The notes: generated by a model from the letters alone, not told the origin. A stretch of 64,000 bases of DNA from JB111 sp049856175 (GCF_049856175.1 NZ_JBNDNA010000013.1:1-64000), one strand, 5' to 3'. Positions 53,448-62,825 are shown, counted from the first letter of the stretch. Numbers and translations are program-made.

Positions 53448-55064
53448 CTACGCGAGCGTGACGAGCTCGAGGTAGTCGGCCGACCACAGGTCCTCGTCGC
53501 CGTCGGGCAGGAGCAGCACCCGCTCCGGGCCGAGGGACTCCACGGCGCCCTCGTCGTGGGTGACGAGGACGACGGCGCCCGTGAACGTCGACAGCGCGCC
53601 GAGGATCTCCTCCCGGGAGGCGGGGTCGAGGTTGTTCGTGGGCTCGTCGAGCAGGAGGACGTTCGCCGAGGAGACGACGAGGACCGCGAGCGCGAGCCGG
53701 GTCTTCTCCCCGCCGGACAGGACGCCGGCCGGCTTGTCGGCGTCGGACCCGGAGAACAGGAACGAGCCGAGCACCGAGCGGACCTGGGTGTCGGTGAGGT
53801 CGGGCGCGGAGCTGCGCAGGTTCTCCACCACGGTCCGGTCCGTGTCGAGGGTCTCGTGCTCCTGCGCGTAGTAGCCGATCTTCAGGCCGTGCCCGGGCAC
53901 CACCTGGCCCGTGTCCGGCTGCTCGACGCCGCCGAGGATGCGCAGCAGCGTCGTCTTGCCGGCGCCGTTGAGGCCGAGGATGACGACCTTGGAGCCGCGG
54001 TCGATCGCCAGGTCGACGCCCGCGAACACCTCGAGCGACCCGTAGGACTTCGACAGGTCCTTCGCCGTGAGCGGGGTCCGCCCGCACGGCGCGGGGTCCG
54101 GGAACCGCAGGGCGGCGACCCGGTCCTTCGCCCGGGTGGCCTCGAGGCCGGAGGTGAGTCGCTCGGCGCGGCGGATCATGTTCTGCGCGGCGACGGCCTT
54201 GGTGGCCTTGGCGCGCATCTTGTCGGCCTGGGCCAGCAGGGTGGACGCCTTCTTCTCGGCGTTGGCACGCTCGCGGCGACGACGCTTCTCGTCGACCTCC
54301 CGCTGCCTGAGGTAGGCGTCCCAGCCGAGGTTGTAGATGTCGAGCTCGCCGCGGTTCGCGTCGAGGTGCCACACGGTGTTGACCGTGTCGCGCAGCAGCT
54401 CGACGTCGTGGGAGATGACGACGAACCCGCCCTGGTAGCTCTTGAGGTGCTCGCGCAGCCAGACGATCGAGTCGTGGTCGAGATGGTTGGTCGGCTCGTC
54501 GAGCAGGAGCGTGTCCGCGCCGGAGAAGAGGATGCGGGCGAGCTCGACGCGGCGCCGCTGCCCGCCGGACAGGGTGTGCAGGGGCTGGTCGAGGATGCGG
54601 GTGGGCAGAGCGAGCGCCGACGTCATGGCGGCGGCCTCGGACTCCGCGGCCCAGCCCCCGAGGGCCTCGAACTCGGCGTCGAGCCGGACGTACCGCTCGG
54701 TGGCCTTCGCGGCCCGGTCGGGGTTGTCGAGGTCGCCCATCTCGCGCTCGGCCTTGCGGAGGCGGCCGAGCAGGGTGTCGATGCCGCGGGCGGAGAGCAC
54801 GCGGTCCCGCGCGAGGACGTCGAGGTCGCCGGTGCGGGGGTCCTGCGGCAGGTAGCCGACGGTTCCCCCGCGGGTGATGTCGCCGGTGTGGACGATGGTC
54901 TCGCTCGTGGCCCCGGCGTCGGCCAGGATCTTCGTCAGCGTGGTCTTGCCGGCGCCGTTGCGGCCGACGAGGCCGATCTTCATGCCGGTGTCGATGCGGA
55001 AGGTCGCCGAGTGGAGGAGCTCGCGGGCGCCGATGGACACCGAGACGTCTCGGGCGGTGATCAT
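53448..55064 (-). CDS. ABC-F family ATP-binding protein
   Basis: The 538-residue protein has two NBDs and no TM segments. NBD1: GRNGAGKTTLTK, LSGGQRRRVELARIL, TLLLDEPTNHLD. NBD2: GLNGAGKTTLLR, LSGGEKTRLALAVLV, VLLLDEPTNNLD. The linker between (about 235-305) is basic and helical (REVDEKRRRRERANAEKKAS). The family acts at the ribosome to rescue stalled or antibiotic-bound complexes. ATG at 55064 starts right before the first NBD; it is preferred to the upstream frame start, which adds 43 unrelated residues. Which ABC-F subfamily is unclear. Confidence 0.93.
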   Translation of the reverse strand: MITARDVSVSIGARELLHSATFRIDTGMKIGLVGRNGAGKTTLTKILADAGATSETIVHTGDITRGGTVGYLPQDPRTGDLDVLARDRVLSARGIDTLLGRLRKAEREMGDLDNPDRAAKATERYVRLDAEFEALGGWAAESEAAAMTSALALPTRILDQPLHTLSGGQRRRVELARILFSGADTLLLDEPTNHLDHDSIVWLREHLKSYQGGFVVISHDVELLRDTVNTVWHLDANRGELDIYNLGWDAYLRQREVDEKRRRRERANAEKKASTLLAQADKMRAKATKAVAAQNMIRRAERLTSGLEATRAKDRVAALRFPDPAPCGRTPLTAKDLSKSYGSLEVFAGVDLAIDRGSKVVILGLNGAGKTTLLRILGGVEQPDTGQVVPGHGLKIGYYAQEHETLDTDRTVVENLRSSAPDLTDTQVRSVLGSFLFSGSDADKPAGVLSGGEKTRLALAVLVVSSANVLLLDEPTNNLDPASREEILGALSTFTGAVVLVTHDEGAVESLGPERVLLLPDGDEDLWSADYLELVTLA

Positions 55065-55224
55065 GGGGGCCTTTCGTGGTGCGGGCGTGCCGGCGGAGGT
55101 CCTGATCGAGCGCGACGTGCCGGACGCATGGCCGCAGACCATCGTAACGGCGGGCTCCACCGGATATCGGTCGGTCCCTGTTCCGTGCGGCACCCCCGAC
55201 CCGCCCCCTCGGTGACGTCAGGGG

Positions 55225-56214
55225 TCAGGCGTGCTGCATCCCGGAGCACGAGCGCTCGCGCGCAGCGGCCGTCTCGAGCTGGATCGTCGCGTGGTCGAAG
55301 GACACCGGGAAGTGCTCGCGCACGCACTCCCGGATGCTCTGCAGGATCTCGGGCGCGTGGCCGGAGACGAAGCAGTGGTCGTCGACGACGACGTGCGCCG
55401 AGATCACCGGCATGCCCGTGCCGATCTCGGAGGCGTGCAGGTCGTGGACCTCGCGCACGTGCTCCAGGGCGACCAGGTGGGTGCGCACGTCGTCGAGGTC
55501 GACGCCCCGCGGCGTGTACTCCAGCAGCACCCGGCCGGTGTCCCGCACGATCCGGAACGCCCGCGGCACGATGAGGGCGACGATGAACAGCCCGGCGATC
55601 GCGTCGGCCCGGTCGAACCCGGTGGTGCGCACGACGACCGCGGCCACGATGACGGCCACCGAGCCCAGCGCGTCGTTGAGCACCTCGAGGAACGCGGCCC
55701 GCATGTTGTGGTTGGCGGCGCGCCCACCCATCAGCACCGCGAGCGCGGCCAGGTTCGCCGCGAGCCCGACGACGCCGAACACCACCAGCTCGGTGGCCGC
55801 CACCTCGGTGGGCTCGAGCAGGCGGCGCACGGCCTCGATGGCCGCGTAGACGCCCACGGCGAGCAGGAGGACCGCCTGCCCGAGGGCCGCGACGACCTCC
55901 ACGCGGGCGAACCCCCAGGTCCGCATCTTCGTCGTCGGCCGCGCCATCAGCGTTGCCGCGACGACGGCCACCGCGAGCCCGACGCTGTCCGCCACCGCGT
56001 GGGCGGTGTCCGTGAGCAGCGCGAGGCTGCCCGTGACCACGCTGCCGACGAGCTGGACGACCACGATGCCGGCCGTGAGCACGAGCGCGACGACGAGGCG
56101 GCGCCGCAGGGCCGGGTCGGCGGCCGCGGCGGCCGAGGCGATGCCGTGGTCGTGGCCCTGGTCGCGGTCGCGCTCGCCGGGCGCGCGCACGCCGTCCCCC
56201 CGGGCCCGGCTCAC
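55225..56214 (-). CDS. Cation diffusion facilitator (CDF) metal-efflux transporter
   Basis: The 329-residue protein has six TM segments. TM2 holds LLTDTAHAVADSVGL with the expected D-H...D residues. TM5 reads AAFLEVLNDALGS, so the first His of the usual HxxxD zinc site is Glu. The C-terminal cytoplasmic domain (about 230-320) has HASEIGTGMPVISAHVVVDDH. A His-rich N-terminus (GHDHG) may bind metal. GTG at 56214 overlaps the ArsR stop (GTGA), so the regulator controls it. The metal is probably zinc, but the E in TM5 leaves other divalent ions open. Confidence 0.9.
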   Translation of the reverse strand: MSRARGDGVRAPGERDRDQGHDHGIASAAAAADPALRRRLVVALVLTAGIVVVQLVGSVVTGSLALLTDTAHAVADSVGLAVAVVAATLMARPTTKMRTWGFARVEVVAALGQAVLLLAVGVYAAIEAVRRLLEPTEVAATELVVFGVVGLAANLAALAVLMGGRAANHNMRAAFLEVLNDALGSVAVIVAAVVVRTTGFDRADAIAGLFIVALIVPRAFRIVRDTGRVLLEYTPRGVDLDDVRTHLVALEHVREVHDLHASEIGTGMPVISAHVVVDDHCFVSGHAPEILQSIRECVREHFPVSFDHATIQLETAAARERSCSGMQHA

Positions 56215-56666
56215 GACGCCACCCCCGACCCGACCTCCGCCCCGGACGCCTCGCGGTCGGGCGCGGTGTCACCCGGGCTCCTGTCGTCCGGGCTCCCGTC
56301 GGGGGTCCCGTCGTCGGTCGTCGCGTGGTTCGCGTCGTCGTCGTGGGTGTGGTCCGCCAGCGTGCGCGCCGCGCCCGAGGCGGAGAGCAGGCGCTCGGCG
56401 CTCGCGAGCAGATCCTCCAGCGAGCCCGGGTCGCTGATCGAGAACCACGACGCGCGCCCCTCGGCCCGCACCGTGACGAGGCCGCAGTCGCGCAGGCACG
56501 CGAGGTGCTTGCTCACGGTGGACTGCGCGAGGTGCATGTGCTCGACGAGGTCCCGCACGCGATGCTCCCCGCTGCGCAGGTGCGTGAGGAGGGCGAGCCG
56601 CGCGGGCTCGGCCAGGGCGTGGAAGAGGGCGGCGTGCGCGCCGACCCCCGCACCATTCATCGTCAT
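56211..56666 (-). CDS. ArsR/SmtB family metal-responsive repressor
   Basis: The 151-residue protein (from ATG 56666; ATG 56660 is the alternative) has a winged helix: FHALAEPARLALLTHLRSG, VRDLVEHMHLAQSTVSKHLACLRDCGLV and VTVRAEGRASWFS. Two cysteines (C-LRD-C) lie in the recognition helix. The C-terminus has a Asp/His-rich stretch (DHTHDDDANH) that could sense metal. It is followed at once by the CDF gene. The candidate operator overlaps its start codon, so it is self-repressed. Upstream frame codons to 56963 are noise. Confidence 0.88.
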   Translation of the reverse strand: MTMNGAGVGAHAALFHALAEPARLALLTHLRSGEHRVRDLVEHMHLAQSTVSKHLACLRDCGLVTVRAEGRASWFSISDPGSLEDLLASAERLLSASGAARTLADHTHDDDANHATTDDGTPDGSPDDRSPGDTAPDREASGAEVGSGVAS

Positions 56667-56676
56667 ATGGCGATGA
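56657..56676 (-). promoter_or_regulatory. Palindromic operator over the arsR start codon
   Basis: TCATCGTCATATGGCGATGA is palindromic at 18 of 20 positions and contains an ATA-T core like ArsR/SmtB operators. It overlaps both candidate start codons. A TATCAT -10-like hexamer (56673-56678 on the minus strand) places the transcription start at or near the ATG, so the mRNA is probably leaderless and the repressor would block initiation. Confidence 0.6.
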
Positions 56677-56886
56677 TACCGCTGAGGGGCGATGAAAGCC
56701 ATGCCCGGGCTCGCTGCCGTCGGACCGACGTGCTGGTTGAGGTCGCCGGCCGTGCGATCCCACCGGCCGTGTCGGACACCGACGGCGCGCCGGTCGGGCC
56801 GCCCCCCGCTACTGTTCGGAGGTTCGCTCGGCCCGGACGGGGAGGTCCCGCCCGGTGGTAGGTGCGACGACGGGAAGGAGCCCGCG

Positions 56887-57783
56887 ATGACGTTCCGGGA
56901 CTCGGCGAGCGGCAGCGGTGGTGGCGAGGGCGTCCGGCGGCGCGGTCGTGGCCGCGGCGGCACCGTGGCGGCCGGTGGCGGCGGGCTGGCGATCGTCGCG
57001 CTGGTCGTCTACCTCCTCACCGGCCAGGACCTCGGCGGCGTCATCGGCGGCGGCGGGGGTGACGGCGGCGCGGCCCCGGCCGAGGAGGAGACGCTCGGCG
57101 AGTGCACGGGCGCGGACGCGAACACCGACGTCGACTGCCGGATGGTCCTCACCTGGGGCTCCCTGCACGACGTCTGGGAGGTCACCCTCCCGGAACAGGC
57201 CGACATCGACCACCGTCGCCCCGAGTTCGTGCTGTTCGAGCAGAGCGTGGACACGGGCTGCGGGGGCGCGACGTCCGCCGTCGGGCCGTTCTACTGCCCG
57301 CCCGACGAGAGCGCGTACATCGACACCGGGTTCTTCGACCAGCTCGAGACGCAGCTCGGTGCGGAGAACGCGCCGCTCGCGCAGATGTACATCCTCGCCC
57401 ACGAGTACGGCCACCACGTGCAGAACGAGACCGGCGTGATGGCGACGGCGAACCGCACGGACACCGGCCCGCAGTCCGACGGCGTGCGCCTCGAGCTGCA
57501 GGCCGACTGCTACGCGGGCATGTGGGTCAACCACGCCTCCCGCGTCCCGCAGGAGGAGACCGGCGAGCCCATGCTCGTCGAGCCGACACGGGAGGAGATC
57601 CAGGACGCCCTCGACGCCGCCTCGGCTGTCGGTGACGACCGCATCCAGGCCGGCGCCGGCCAGGAGGTGAACCCGGAGACGTGGTCGCACGGCTCGTCGG
57701 AGCAGCGCATGCACTGGTTCACGGTCGGCTACGAGGACGGCACCATGCAGGCCTGCGACACGTTCGCCGTCGACCAGCTCTGA
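56887..57783 (+). CDS. YpfJ-family zinc metallopeptidase (neutral zinc metallopeptidase)
   Basis: The 298-residue protein has a Gly/Arg-rich N-terminus, one TM segment (about 33-45), a Gly-rich stretch to about 62, then the peptidase domain. HEYGHH (172-177) is the HExxH zinc site and ELQADCYAGMW (about 203-213) holds the third ligand region. Four cysteines may pair. It is anchored in the membrane with the catalytic part outside. The substrate is unknown. ATG at 56887 has AAGGAG upstream. It is divergent from the ArsR gene but no shared operator is seen. Confidence 0.9.
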   Translation: MTFRDSASGSGGGEGVRRRGRGRGGTVAAGGGGLAIVALVVYLLTGQDLGGVIGGGGGDGGAAPAEEETLGECTGADANTDVDCRMVLTWGSLHDVWEVTLPEQADIDHRRPEFVLFEQSVDTGCGGATSAVGPFYCPPDESAYIDTGFFDQLETQLGAENAPLAQMYILAHEYGHHVQNETGVMATANRTDTGPQSDGVRLELQADCYAGMWVNHASRVPQEETGEPMLVEPTREEIQDALDAASAVGDDRIQAGAGQEVNPETWSHGSSEQRMHWFTVGYEDGTMQACDTFAVDQL

Positions 57784-57889
57784 GCCGGCACGCAGGCCCG
57801 GTCCGGGCCCGCGGGATCGCGCGTGACGGAACCTCGGCCCGTTCGCGCCGGGCCCGTTCGCGCCGGGCCCGTCCGCACCCGCACGACGA

Positions 57890-57920
57890 CGAGGGACACC
57901 CGGCTCGCGGGTGCCCCTCG
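57890..57920. terminator. Bidirectional terminator between convergent genes
   Basis: Arms at 57890-57902 and 57908-57920 pair over 13 bp with one mismatch and a 5-nt loop. It lies between the metallopeptidase stop (57783) and the convergent lipoprotein stop (57945) and could end both transcripts. Confidence 0.65.
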
Positions 57921-57944
57921 TGCGTGCGCTGCGGCTGAGCGGTG

Positions 57945-59465
57945 CTACTGGATCGGCTCCAGCGCGCCGACGATGTCCGTGACGTCCATGCGCGTCGAGC
58001 CCGCCGGGTCGTCGCCGGTGCCCGGCCCGGTGGAGACGACGGTGCTCCCGGCAATATCGACGGTGCTGCCCGTCGTCGAGGAGAGGGTCTCGATGTCGCC
58101 GGCGAACGTGTCGTAGAGGTAGGTCGCCTGAGGCCCCTCCTCCGGCCGGCCGACACCGATCACGACGGCGCCCGACTCGACGTCCACGTCGGCGGCGTCC
58201 TCGGTGACGACCTCACGGAGCGTGTCGGACGCCTCGTCGTAGACGTACACGAGGTGCTCACCCGCGCTCGTGACGGAGAAGACGATCTGGACCGTGTCGG
58301 GCGCGACCGGGTGGTCGGACACGGCGATGTCCGTCACCGACCCGCCGGGCAGATCGACCTCGAGGAGCTCCTGCGGGTCCTCGGCGTCCGGCCGATCACC
58401 GACCGCCATGATGCTGATGTTGCCGTCATCGTTCCTCGTGGTCCACGCCGTGTGCGAGGGGCTCGAGTCCACCTCCATGGCCGGCCCCAGGTTGAGCGGC
58501 TCGACGAACACATCCGGGTCGGCGATCCACAGGTCCAGGTGGCCGACCTCGCTCATCGGGTAGGTGAGGAAGGCGACCTGGCCGTCGTGGGCAGCCACGT
58601 TCTCGGTGTCGGGCAGATAGGTGTCGTCGACCGACAGTTCGGTCGAGTCCACGAGCGTGCGGGTCTCGCCGGTGCTCGGGTCGTGCTCGACGTAGCTCCA
58701 GCCCTCCTCGGCCCGCACCCCATCGATGTCGGAGCGCGGCCCCAGGGCGAACGTCAGCACACCGTCATCGCCGACGTGCATCGGCCCGGACGGGTACTGC
58801 TCGGTGCCGGAGCCCGCCGGCAGGTCCACCTGCGCGTACTCGCCACCGGAGCCGGTCGCGATCTCCGCCTCGCTCACCTCACCCGCCTCCGGGTCGAAGG
58901 TGCGCTGGACGAGCGCCGCGTCGCTGCTCTCGCCCTCGGGCGGGAGCTGCCACTCGTAGGTGCCGAACGGGTCGGCCGTGGGGGCGATCCCGGTGACCGG
59001 GGAGTCCGGGCCCCCGGTGACCGCCGCGAAGTGCTGCTCGGGCTGGAGGGCGGGAAGCGACTGGTCGGCCGTCTGGCTCCCAGTGACACCGACCTCGGCA
59101 CCCGCACCGTTGGTGAAGGTGATGCCGACCGCAGGGCCGGCGCCGCTCACGCCGTCGTCCGGAGCGGCGGAGCCGTCGTCGGGCGAGGTGGAGTCGCTCT
59201 CGGCGGGCGGCGCGGTCTGTCCGGAGCCGTCACCCGGGTCGGTGTCACCGTCCGGCGCGGGCGCCTGGGAGCCAGTTCCCGGAGTGTCCTGGGCGTCGGG
59301 CGCGGGTGCGGCGCCGTCGTCCTCCCCGGCGACGGGCGGCCCGTCCGCCGGGACGTCCTGGCCGGCGCAGGCGCCGAGGCCGAGGACGACCGCGGCGCCG
59401 AACGGCAGTGCGACGAGTCGGTGGAGGGTCGGGCGGCGGTCGGTCGATCGGATCGCGCGGCTCAT
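57945..59465 (-). CDS. Lipoprotein with propeller-like repeats (first of three)
   Basis: The 506-residue product has a signal peptide with lipobox LGAC (Cys33), a long acidic Pro/Ser/Asp/Gly-rich linker to about residue 110, and a C-terminal part of about 370 residues with repeats such as GSVTDIAVSD, VQIVFSVTSAGEHLVYVYDE and PQATYLYDT, suggesting a TolB- or DPP6-like beta-propeller. ATG at 59465 follows AAGGGGG by five bases. It is anchored to the outside of the membrane. No enzyme motif. The next two genes have the same design. Confidence 0.75.
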   Translation of the reverse strand: MSRAIRSTDRRPTLHRLVALPFGAAVVLGLGACAGQDVPADGPPVAGEDDGAAPAPDAQDTPGTGSQAPAPDGDTDPGDGSGQTAPPAESDSTSPDDGSAAPDDGVSGAGPAVGITFTNGAGAEVGVTGSQTADQSLPALQPEQHFAAVTGGPDSPVTGIAPTADPFGTYEWQLPPEGESSDAALVQRTFDPEAGEVSEAEIATGSGGEYAQVDLPAGSGTEQYPSGPMHVGDDGVLTFALGPRSDIDGVRAEEGWSYVEHDPSTGETRTLVDSTELSVDDTYLPDTENVAAHDGQVAFLTYPMSEVGHLDLWIADPDVFVEPLNLGPAMEVDSSPSHTAWTTRNDDGNISIMAVGDRPDAEDPQELLEVDLPGGSVTDIAVSDHPVAPDTVQIVFSVTSAGEHLVYVYDEASDTLREVVTEDAADVDVESGAVVIGVGRPEEGPQATYLYDTFAGDIETLSSTTGSTVDIAGSTVVSTGPGTGDDPAGSTRMDVTDIVGALEPIQ

Positions 59466-59739
59466 GGTGTCCCCCTTGCGTCGATCGCGTCGCCGATCGG
59501 CCACGCCGGTGCTCGGCCACCTCGGTGATGGCCACGTCCACGACGCTAGGAACCGGCTGAGGGGGTGTGCAGGGTCACGTCGGGATAGTTCTGGGGGCGG
59601 GACAACTCCCCTGCCGCTGGTCCAGGACCAGCCCATACATCGATATGCCGCAGCGCCGTGCGGCTTTCGCCGGGTGCTCCCCCTGCTCGCGACGACCGCT
59701 CGTGCGGGCGGGGGGACCTCACCCCGTGCCCGCGTCGAC

Positions 59740-61149
59740 TCAGGACCCGGTCCAGGCCAGCCGGTCGTCACCGGGCTCGCCGGCGCCGACGTCGGCGAGC
59801 AGCGTCGGGCCCGAGGCGCGGATGCCCGTGTACGCGGTGCCGGACCCGCCGCCCAGGACCTCGCCGGACGCGAGATCCACCGAGAACAGGCCCCCGCCGC
59901 TCGGCGGGCCCGGCTGCCCGTCCCCGGCGTCGTCGACGGTCGCCAGCGTCCCCCACAGGCGGCCGTCGGCGACGACCGCACTCACCGACGCCCCGGTCGG
60001 CCCGACCGACCCGGTCCACGCGGCCTCGGCGATCGAGAGCACGACGGTGCCCAGCGTCTCCGGCGACGCACCGTCCGAGACCGCGACGCTCACGTAGCCG
60101 TCGGCGGCGCGCAGCAGGCCCGACGGGTCGGCGGCGTCGGTGCCCACGGTCGCGAGGACCTCGGGCGAGGGCGAGCCGAGGTCGACGGTGACGACCTCCA
60201 GGCCCGCGTCGACCGGCACGGCCGCGACGAGGGTGGAGCCGTCGACGTCCCACGAACCTGGGCGTCCGTCGACGGGCAGCTCGACGGGCTCGCCGCCCTC
60301 GGGCACGTGGTGCACGGCCCCCTCGCCGCCCATGACGACGACGCCGTCGGGCGTGGCACGCAGGTCCGTCGGCTCCGCGACCGTGCCGTCGGCGGAGGAG
60401 ACGAGCTCGACGGCGGTGCCCGCCCCCTCGTCGAGGCGCATGACCCGCCAGCCGTCGTCGGCGAAGGCGAGCCAGGCGATCCCCCCGGTCTCGGCGTCGA
60501 CGTCGGTGCTGCGCGCGCTCGCCGTGCCGATGTCCGTGTCGTCCTGAAGGACGTAGGCGATCTCCTCGGCCTCGCCGCCCTGCTGCTCGCGGACGAGCGT
60601 GTGGTCGAGGTCCTCCTCGGTGCCCGTGACGTGCCAGGCGACGACGCTGCCGTCGGGGGCGGGCGCCACGTCCGTGCGGCGGGCCCCGGCCTCGGTCTCG
60701 GCCGGCAGCTCCCAGGCGGCCTCGGGCAGCTCGCCGCCCTCGGGCACGTCGGCCGTCCAGCCCGCGGTGAGCTCATGGCCGTCCGCGGCGGTGACGGTGA
60801 GAGCCGCCCCCGCCCCGGCGGGCGCGCCGTCCGTCGGCGTGTCGATGTTCGCGTCCGCGGTGCCGCTCTCGCCGGGCGCCGCGGTGTTCCCGCCCTCGGC
60901 ATCGGCCTCGGGCGGGGCCACCGACTCGCGCTCGGGCTCGACGCCCGAGTCCGCCGCCGAGTCCTCGTCCCCCGGCCCGCAGGCGCCGAGCACGAGGGCG
61001 GGGACCAGGACGAGAGCGAGGGCCGCCGCGGCCCGCGCGCGTCGCGCGCGACGCCCGGCGGGACCCGTCACGGTGGTCGTACCCGTCGAGGATGTCGTGC
61101 CCCTGGAGGAGGTCGTGCCCCGCACGGTGGTCGTGGTCGTCCTGCGCAC
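59740..61149 (-). CDS. Lipoprotein with propeller-like repeats (second of three)
   Basis: The 469-residue product has an unusual Thr-rich n-region (RRTTTTTVRGTTSSRG), then a hydrophobic signal ending LGAC (Cys57), an acidic linker and a domain with SVVAWHVTG, TDIGTASARSTDVDAETG and GGIAWLAFADDGWRVMRLDEG. It is closest to the third gene: both share WELP/WELV, the TDIG-x4-D segment and IAWLA...GxWRVM. GTG at 61149 is chosen because GAGGAG lies 4 nt upstream, as in the third gene; ATG at 61161 is the alternative. The role of the domain is unknown. Confidence 0.72.
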   Translation of the reverse strand: MRRTTTTTVRGTTSSRGTTSSTGTTTVTGPAGRRARRARAAAALALVLVPALVLGACGPGDEDSAADSGVEPERESVAPPEADAEGGNTAAPGESGTADANIDTPTDGAPAGAGAALTVTAADGHELTAGWTADVPEGGELPEAAWELPAETEAGARRTDVAPAPDGSVVAWHVTGTEEDLDHTLVREQQGGEAEEIAYVLQDDTDIGTASARSTDVDAETGGIAWLAFADDGWRVMRLDEGAGTAVELVSSADGTVAEPTDLRATPDGVVVMGGEGAVHHVPEGGEPVELPVDGRPGSWDVDGSTLVAAVPVDAGLEVVTVDLGSPSPEVLATVGTDAADPSGLLRAADGYVSVAVSDGASPETLGTVVLSIAEAAWTGSVGPTGASVSAVVADGRLWGTLATVDDAGDGQPGPPSGGGLFSVDLASGEVLGGGSGTAYTGIRASGPTLLADVGAGEPGDDRLAWTGS

Positions 61150-61316
61150 GTCACTCCTCATCGGTGAATGTCGGGCCGTGGTGTGCCCAGTGTCGCCCGT
61201 CCGGGCGCCGCGGTGCACACGGGAGCCGGGGACCAGGACCCGACGGCGGCGCCGCGTCGCCGGTGGACGCCTCCGGTCGTACGTGCACCGGCACGTCGTC
61301 GATCGGCCGACGTCGT

Positions 61317-62692
61317 TCAGTCGACCCAGACGAGCGCCGGTCGCGGGTGGACAGGGATGACCACGTTCGCCACGACCGCTGTTCCGTTGGCCGCGAGACT
61401 ATTCACGGGGAAGTCGGAACGGGCGAGCGTCGTCCCGTCCACCAGGTCCACGGAGTAGAGCCCGGACACGGCGGCCGCCTCGTCGTCGCCCGCGGCGACC
61501 CAGAGGTGCTCGCCGGCCACCACACCGCCTCCGAGCGGGGAGTCGGCGACGACCCCGCCCACGAACCGGCCGTCATCGAGCGAGAGGATCAGCAGCCCGG
61601 AGACCGACTCGTCGGCGGGCTCGGACCTGACGTCCTCGACCAGGACCACGACATGGTCCTGGTCACGGCGAGGGACTGGACGGCCACCGCGTCGGGGACG
61701 GCGAGTGTGGCGATCGTGCGCGGTTCGGCCTCGGAGTCGGTGACGTCGAGCGCCATCACGTCGAGACCCTCCGCGCCGCCGTCCTGGAGCGCGACGACGT
61801 GTCCCGAACCCGCATCCCATGCGCTGGCCGTAGAGAGCTGGAACGGCAGCTCGCTCGGCGGCTCGCCAGGACGGACGACGTGCCCGCCGGCCTCCGGGTC
61901 GTAGTCCGCGACGACGAGCACGCCCTCGGTCAGCCAGATGCGGGTGGCCTCGATCCCCGTGCCCTCGTAGGCGACGACCTCGGCGGCGACCTCCGCGCCC
62001 GGCTCCAACGACATGACGCGCCAGGACCCGGAGCCGTCGGTCGCGCGCGCGAGCCAGGCGATGCTCCCGGACGCATCGGCAGCGTCGTCGACCACGGTCT
62101 GCTCGGGGTCCGCCACCCCGATGTCGGTCTCCCCCTCGAGCTCGTAGACCAGGTGCTCGGTGGTGCCGTCCGACCGGTGACGGAACAGGTTCCAGGAACC
62201 CTGGCCGGTGGAGCCCACGTCCCAGCCCACCACGGCGCCGTCGGGCGCAAGGGCGCGCGCGTGGGGTGCCTCGCCGGACCGGCCGCCCGGGACGAGCTCC
62301 CAGGCGCCGGGCAGCGGCTCGTCCGAGGCGGCGGCGAGCGAAGCCACCCAGCCCGGCGTCTGCTCGATGCCGGCCGTGTCCAGCACCCGCACCTCGTGCA
62401 CATCACCCCGCACCCAGCCGCTCGAAGTTCCGTCCGTGCGCCCGTCGCCGGCGGATCCGCCGGTGTCTGACGGGGCCTCGGGCGCCTCGCTCGCCGACTC
62501 GGTCGGTCGTGCGCCGTCGGAGACTGTGGGCGACTCGAGCGGGCCGGATGGGGACGACGACGACCCGGACCGGGACCCGGCCGGATCGTCGTCGCCACCA
62601 CCGCACGAGCCGAGCAGAAGGGCGGCGGCGAGGCCGGCGGCGGCCGCGCGGAGTCCCGTGACCGCCCTGCTGGTGGTGGTCGTCCTACGCAC
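61317..62692 (-). pseudogene. Lipoprotein with propeller-like repeats (third of three), frameshifted
   Basis: From GTG at 62692 (GAGGAG 4 nt upstream) the frame encodes a signal peptide with LLLGSC (Cys30) and a domain very like the second lipoprotein: GSIAWLARATDGSGSWRVMS, TDIGVADPEQTVVDD and others. It runs to near 61664, then continues in another frame with DHVVVLVEDVRSEP to the stop at 61317. A stop at 61589 would end the first frame. Adding one base near 61664 gives one 458-residue protein, similar in length to its neighbour. It is a frameshifted gene or a sequencing error. Confidence 0.75.
61638..61664 (-). other. Perfect 11-bp hairpin at the frameshift point
   Basis: Arms 61638-61648 and 61654-61664 (GACCAGGACCA and TGGTCCTGGTC) are perfectly complementary with a 5-nt loop. 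The reading-frame break falls at the outer base of the right arm. Such a structure can cause base-calling errors or polymerase slippage. It lies inside coding sequence for DQDHVVVLV. Confidence 0.8.
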
Positions 62693-62797
62693 GTCGCTCC
62701 TCGTCGAGGTCCGTCCGGTCGATACCTGCGCATTCTCGCCCGGACCCGGGATCCGCGCACGGGAGGACACGGGGAGTCGACCCATGGGCACGACGAC

Positions 62798-62825
62798 GGG
62801 CCGGCACCCGGGTGGGTGCCGGCCC
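62798..62825 (-). terminator. Terminator of the suf operon
   Basis: Arms 62798-62809 and 62814-62825 pair perfectly over 12 bp with a 4-nt loop. The hairpin is 55 bp after the sufT stop on the minus strand and before the start of the third lipoprotein gene, so it ends the leftward suf transcript. Confidence 0.75.

Noticed and set aside
57838..57880. Direct repeats of GTTCGCGCCGGGCCC after the metallopeptidase gene
   Set aside because: Two to three short copies in a GC-rich intergenic gap beside a terminator; nothing suggests function.
61589..61820. Programmed ribosomal frameshifting in the third lipoprotein gene
   Set aside because: No slippery heptamer is seen at the break, and the two intact paralogues are made without frameshifting. 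A mutation or sequencing error is simpler.
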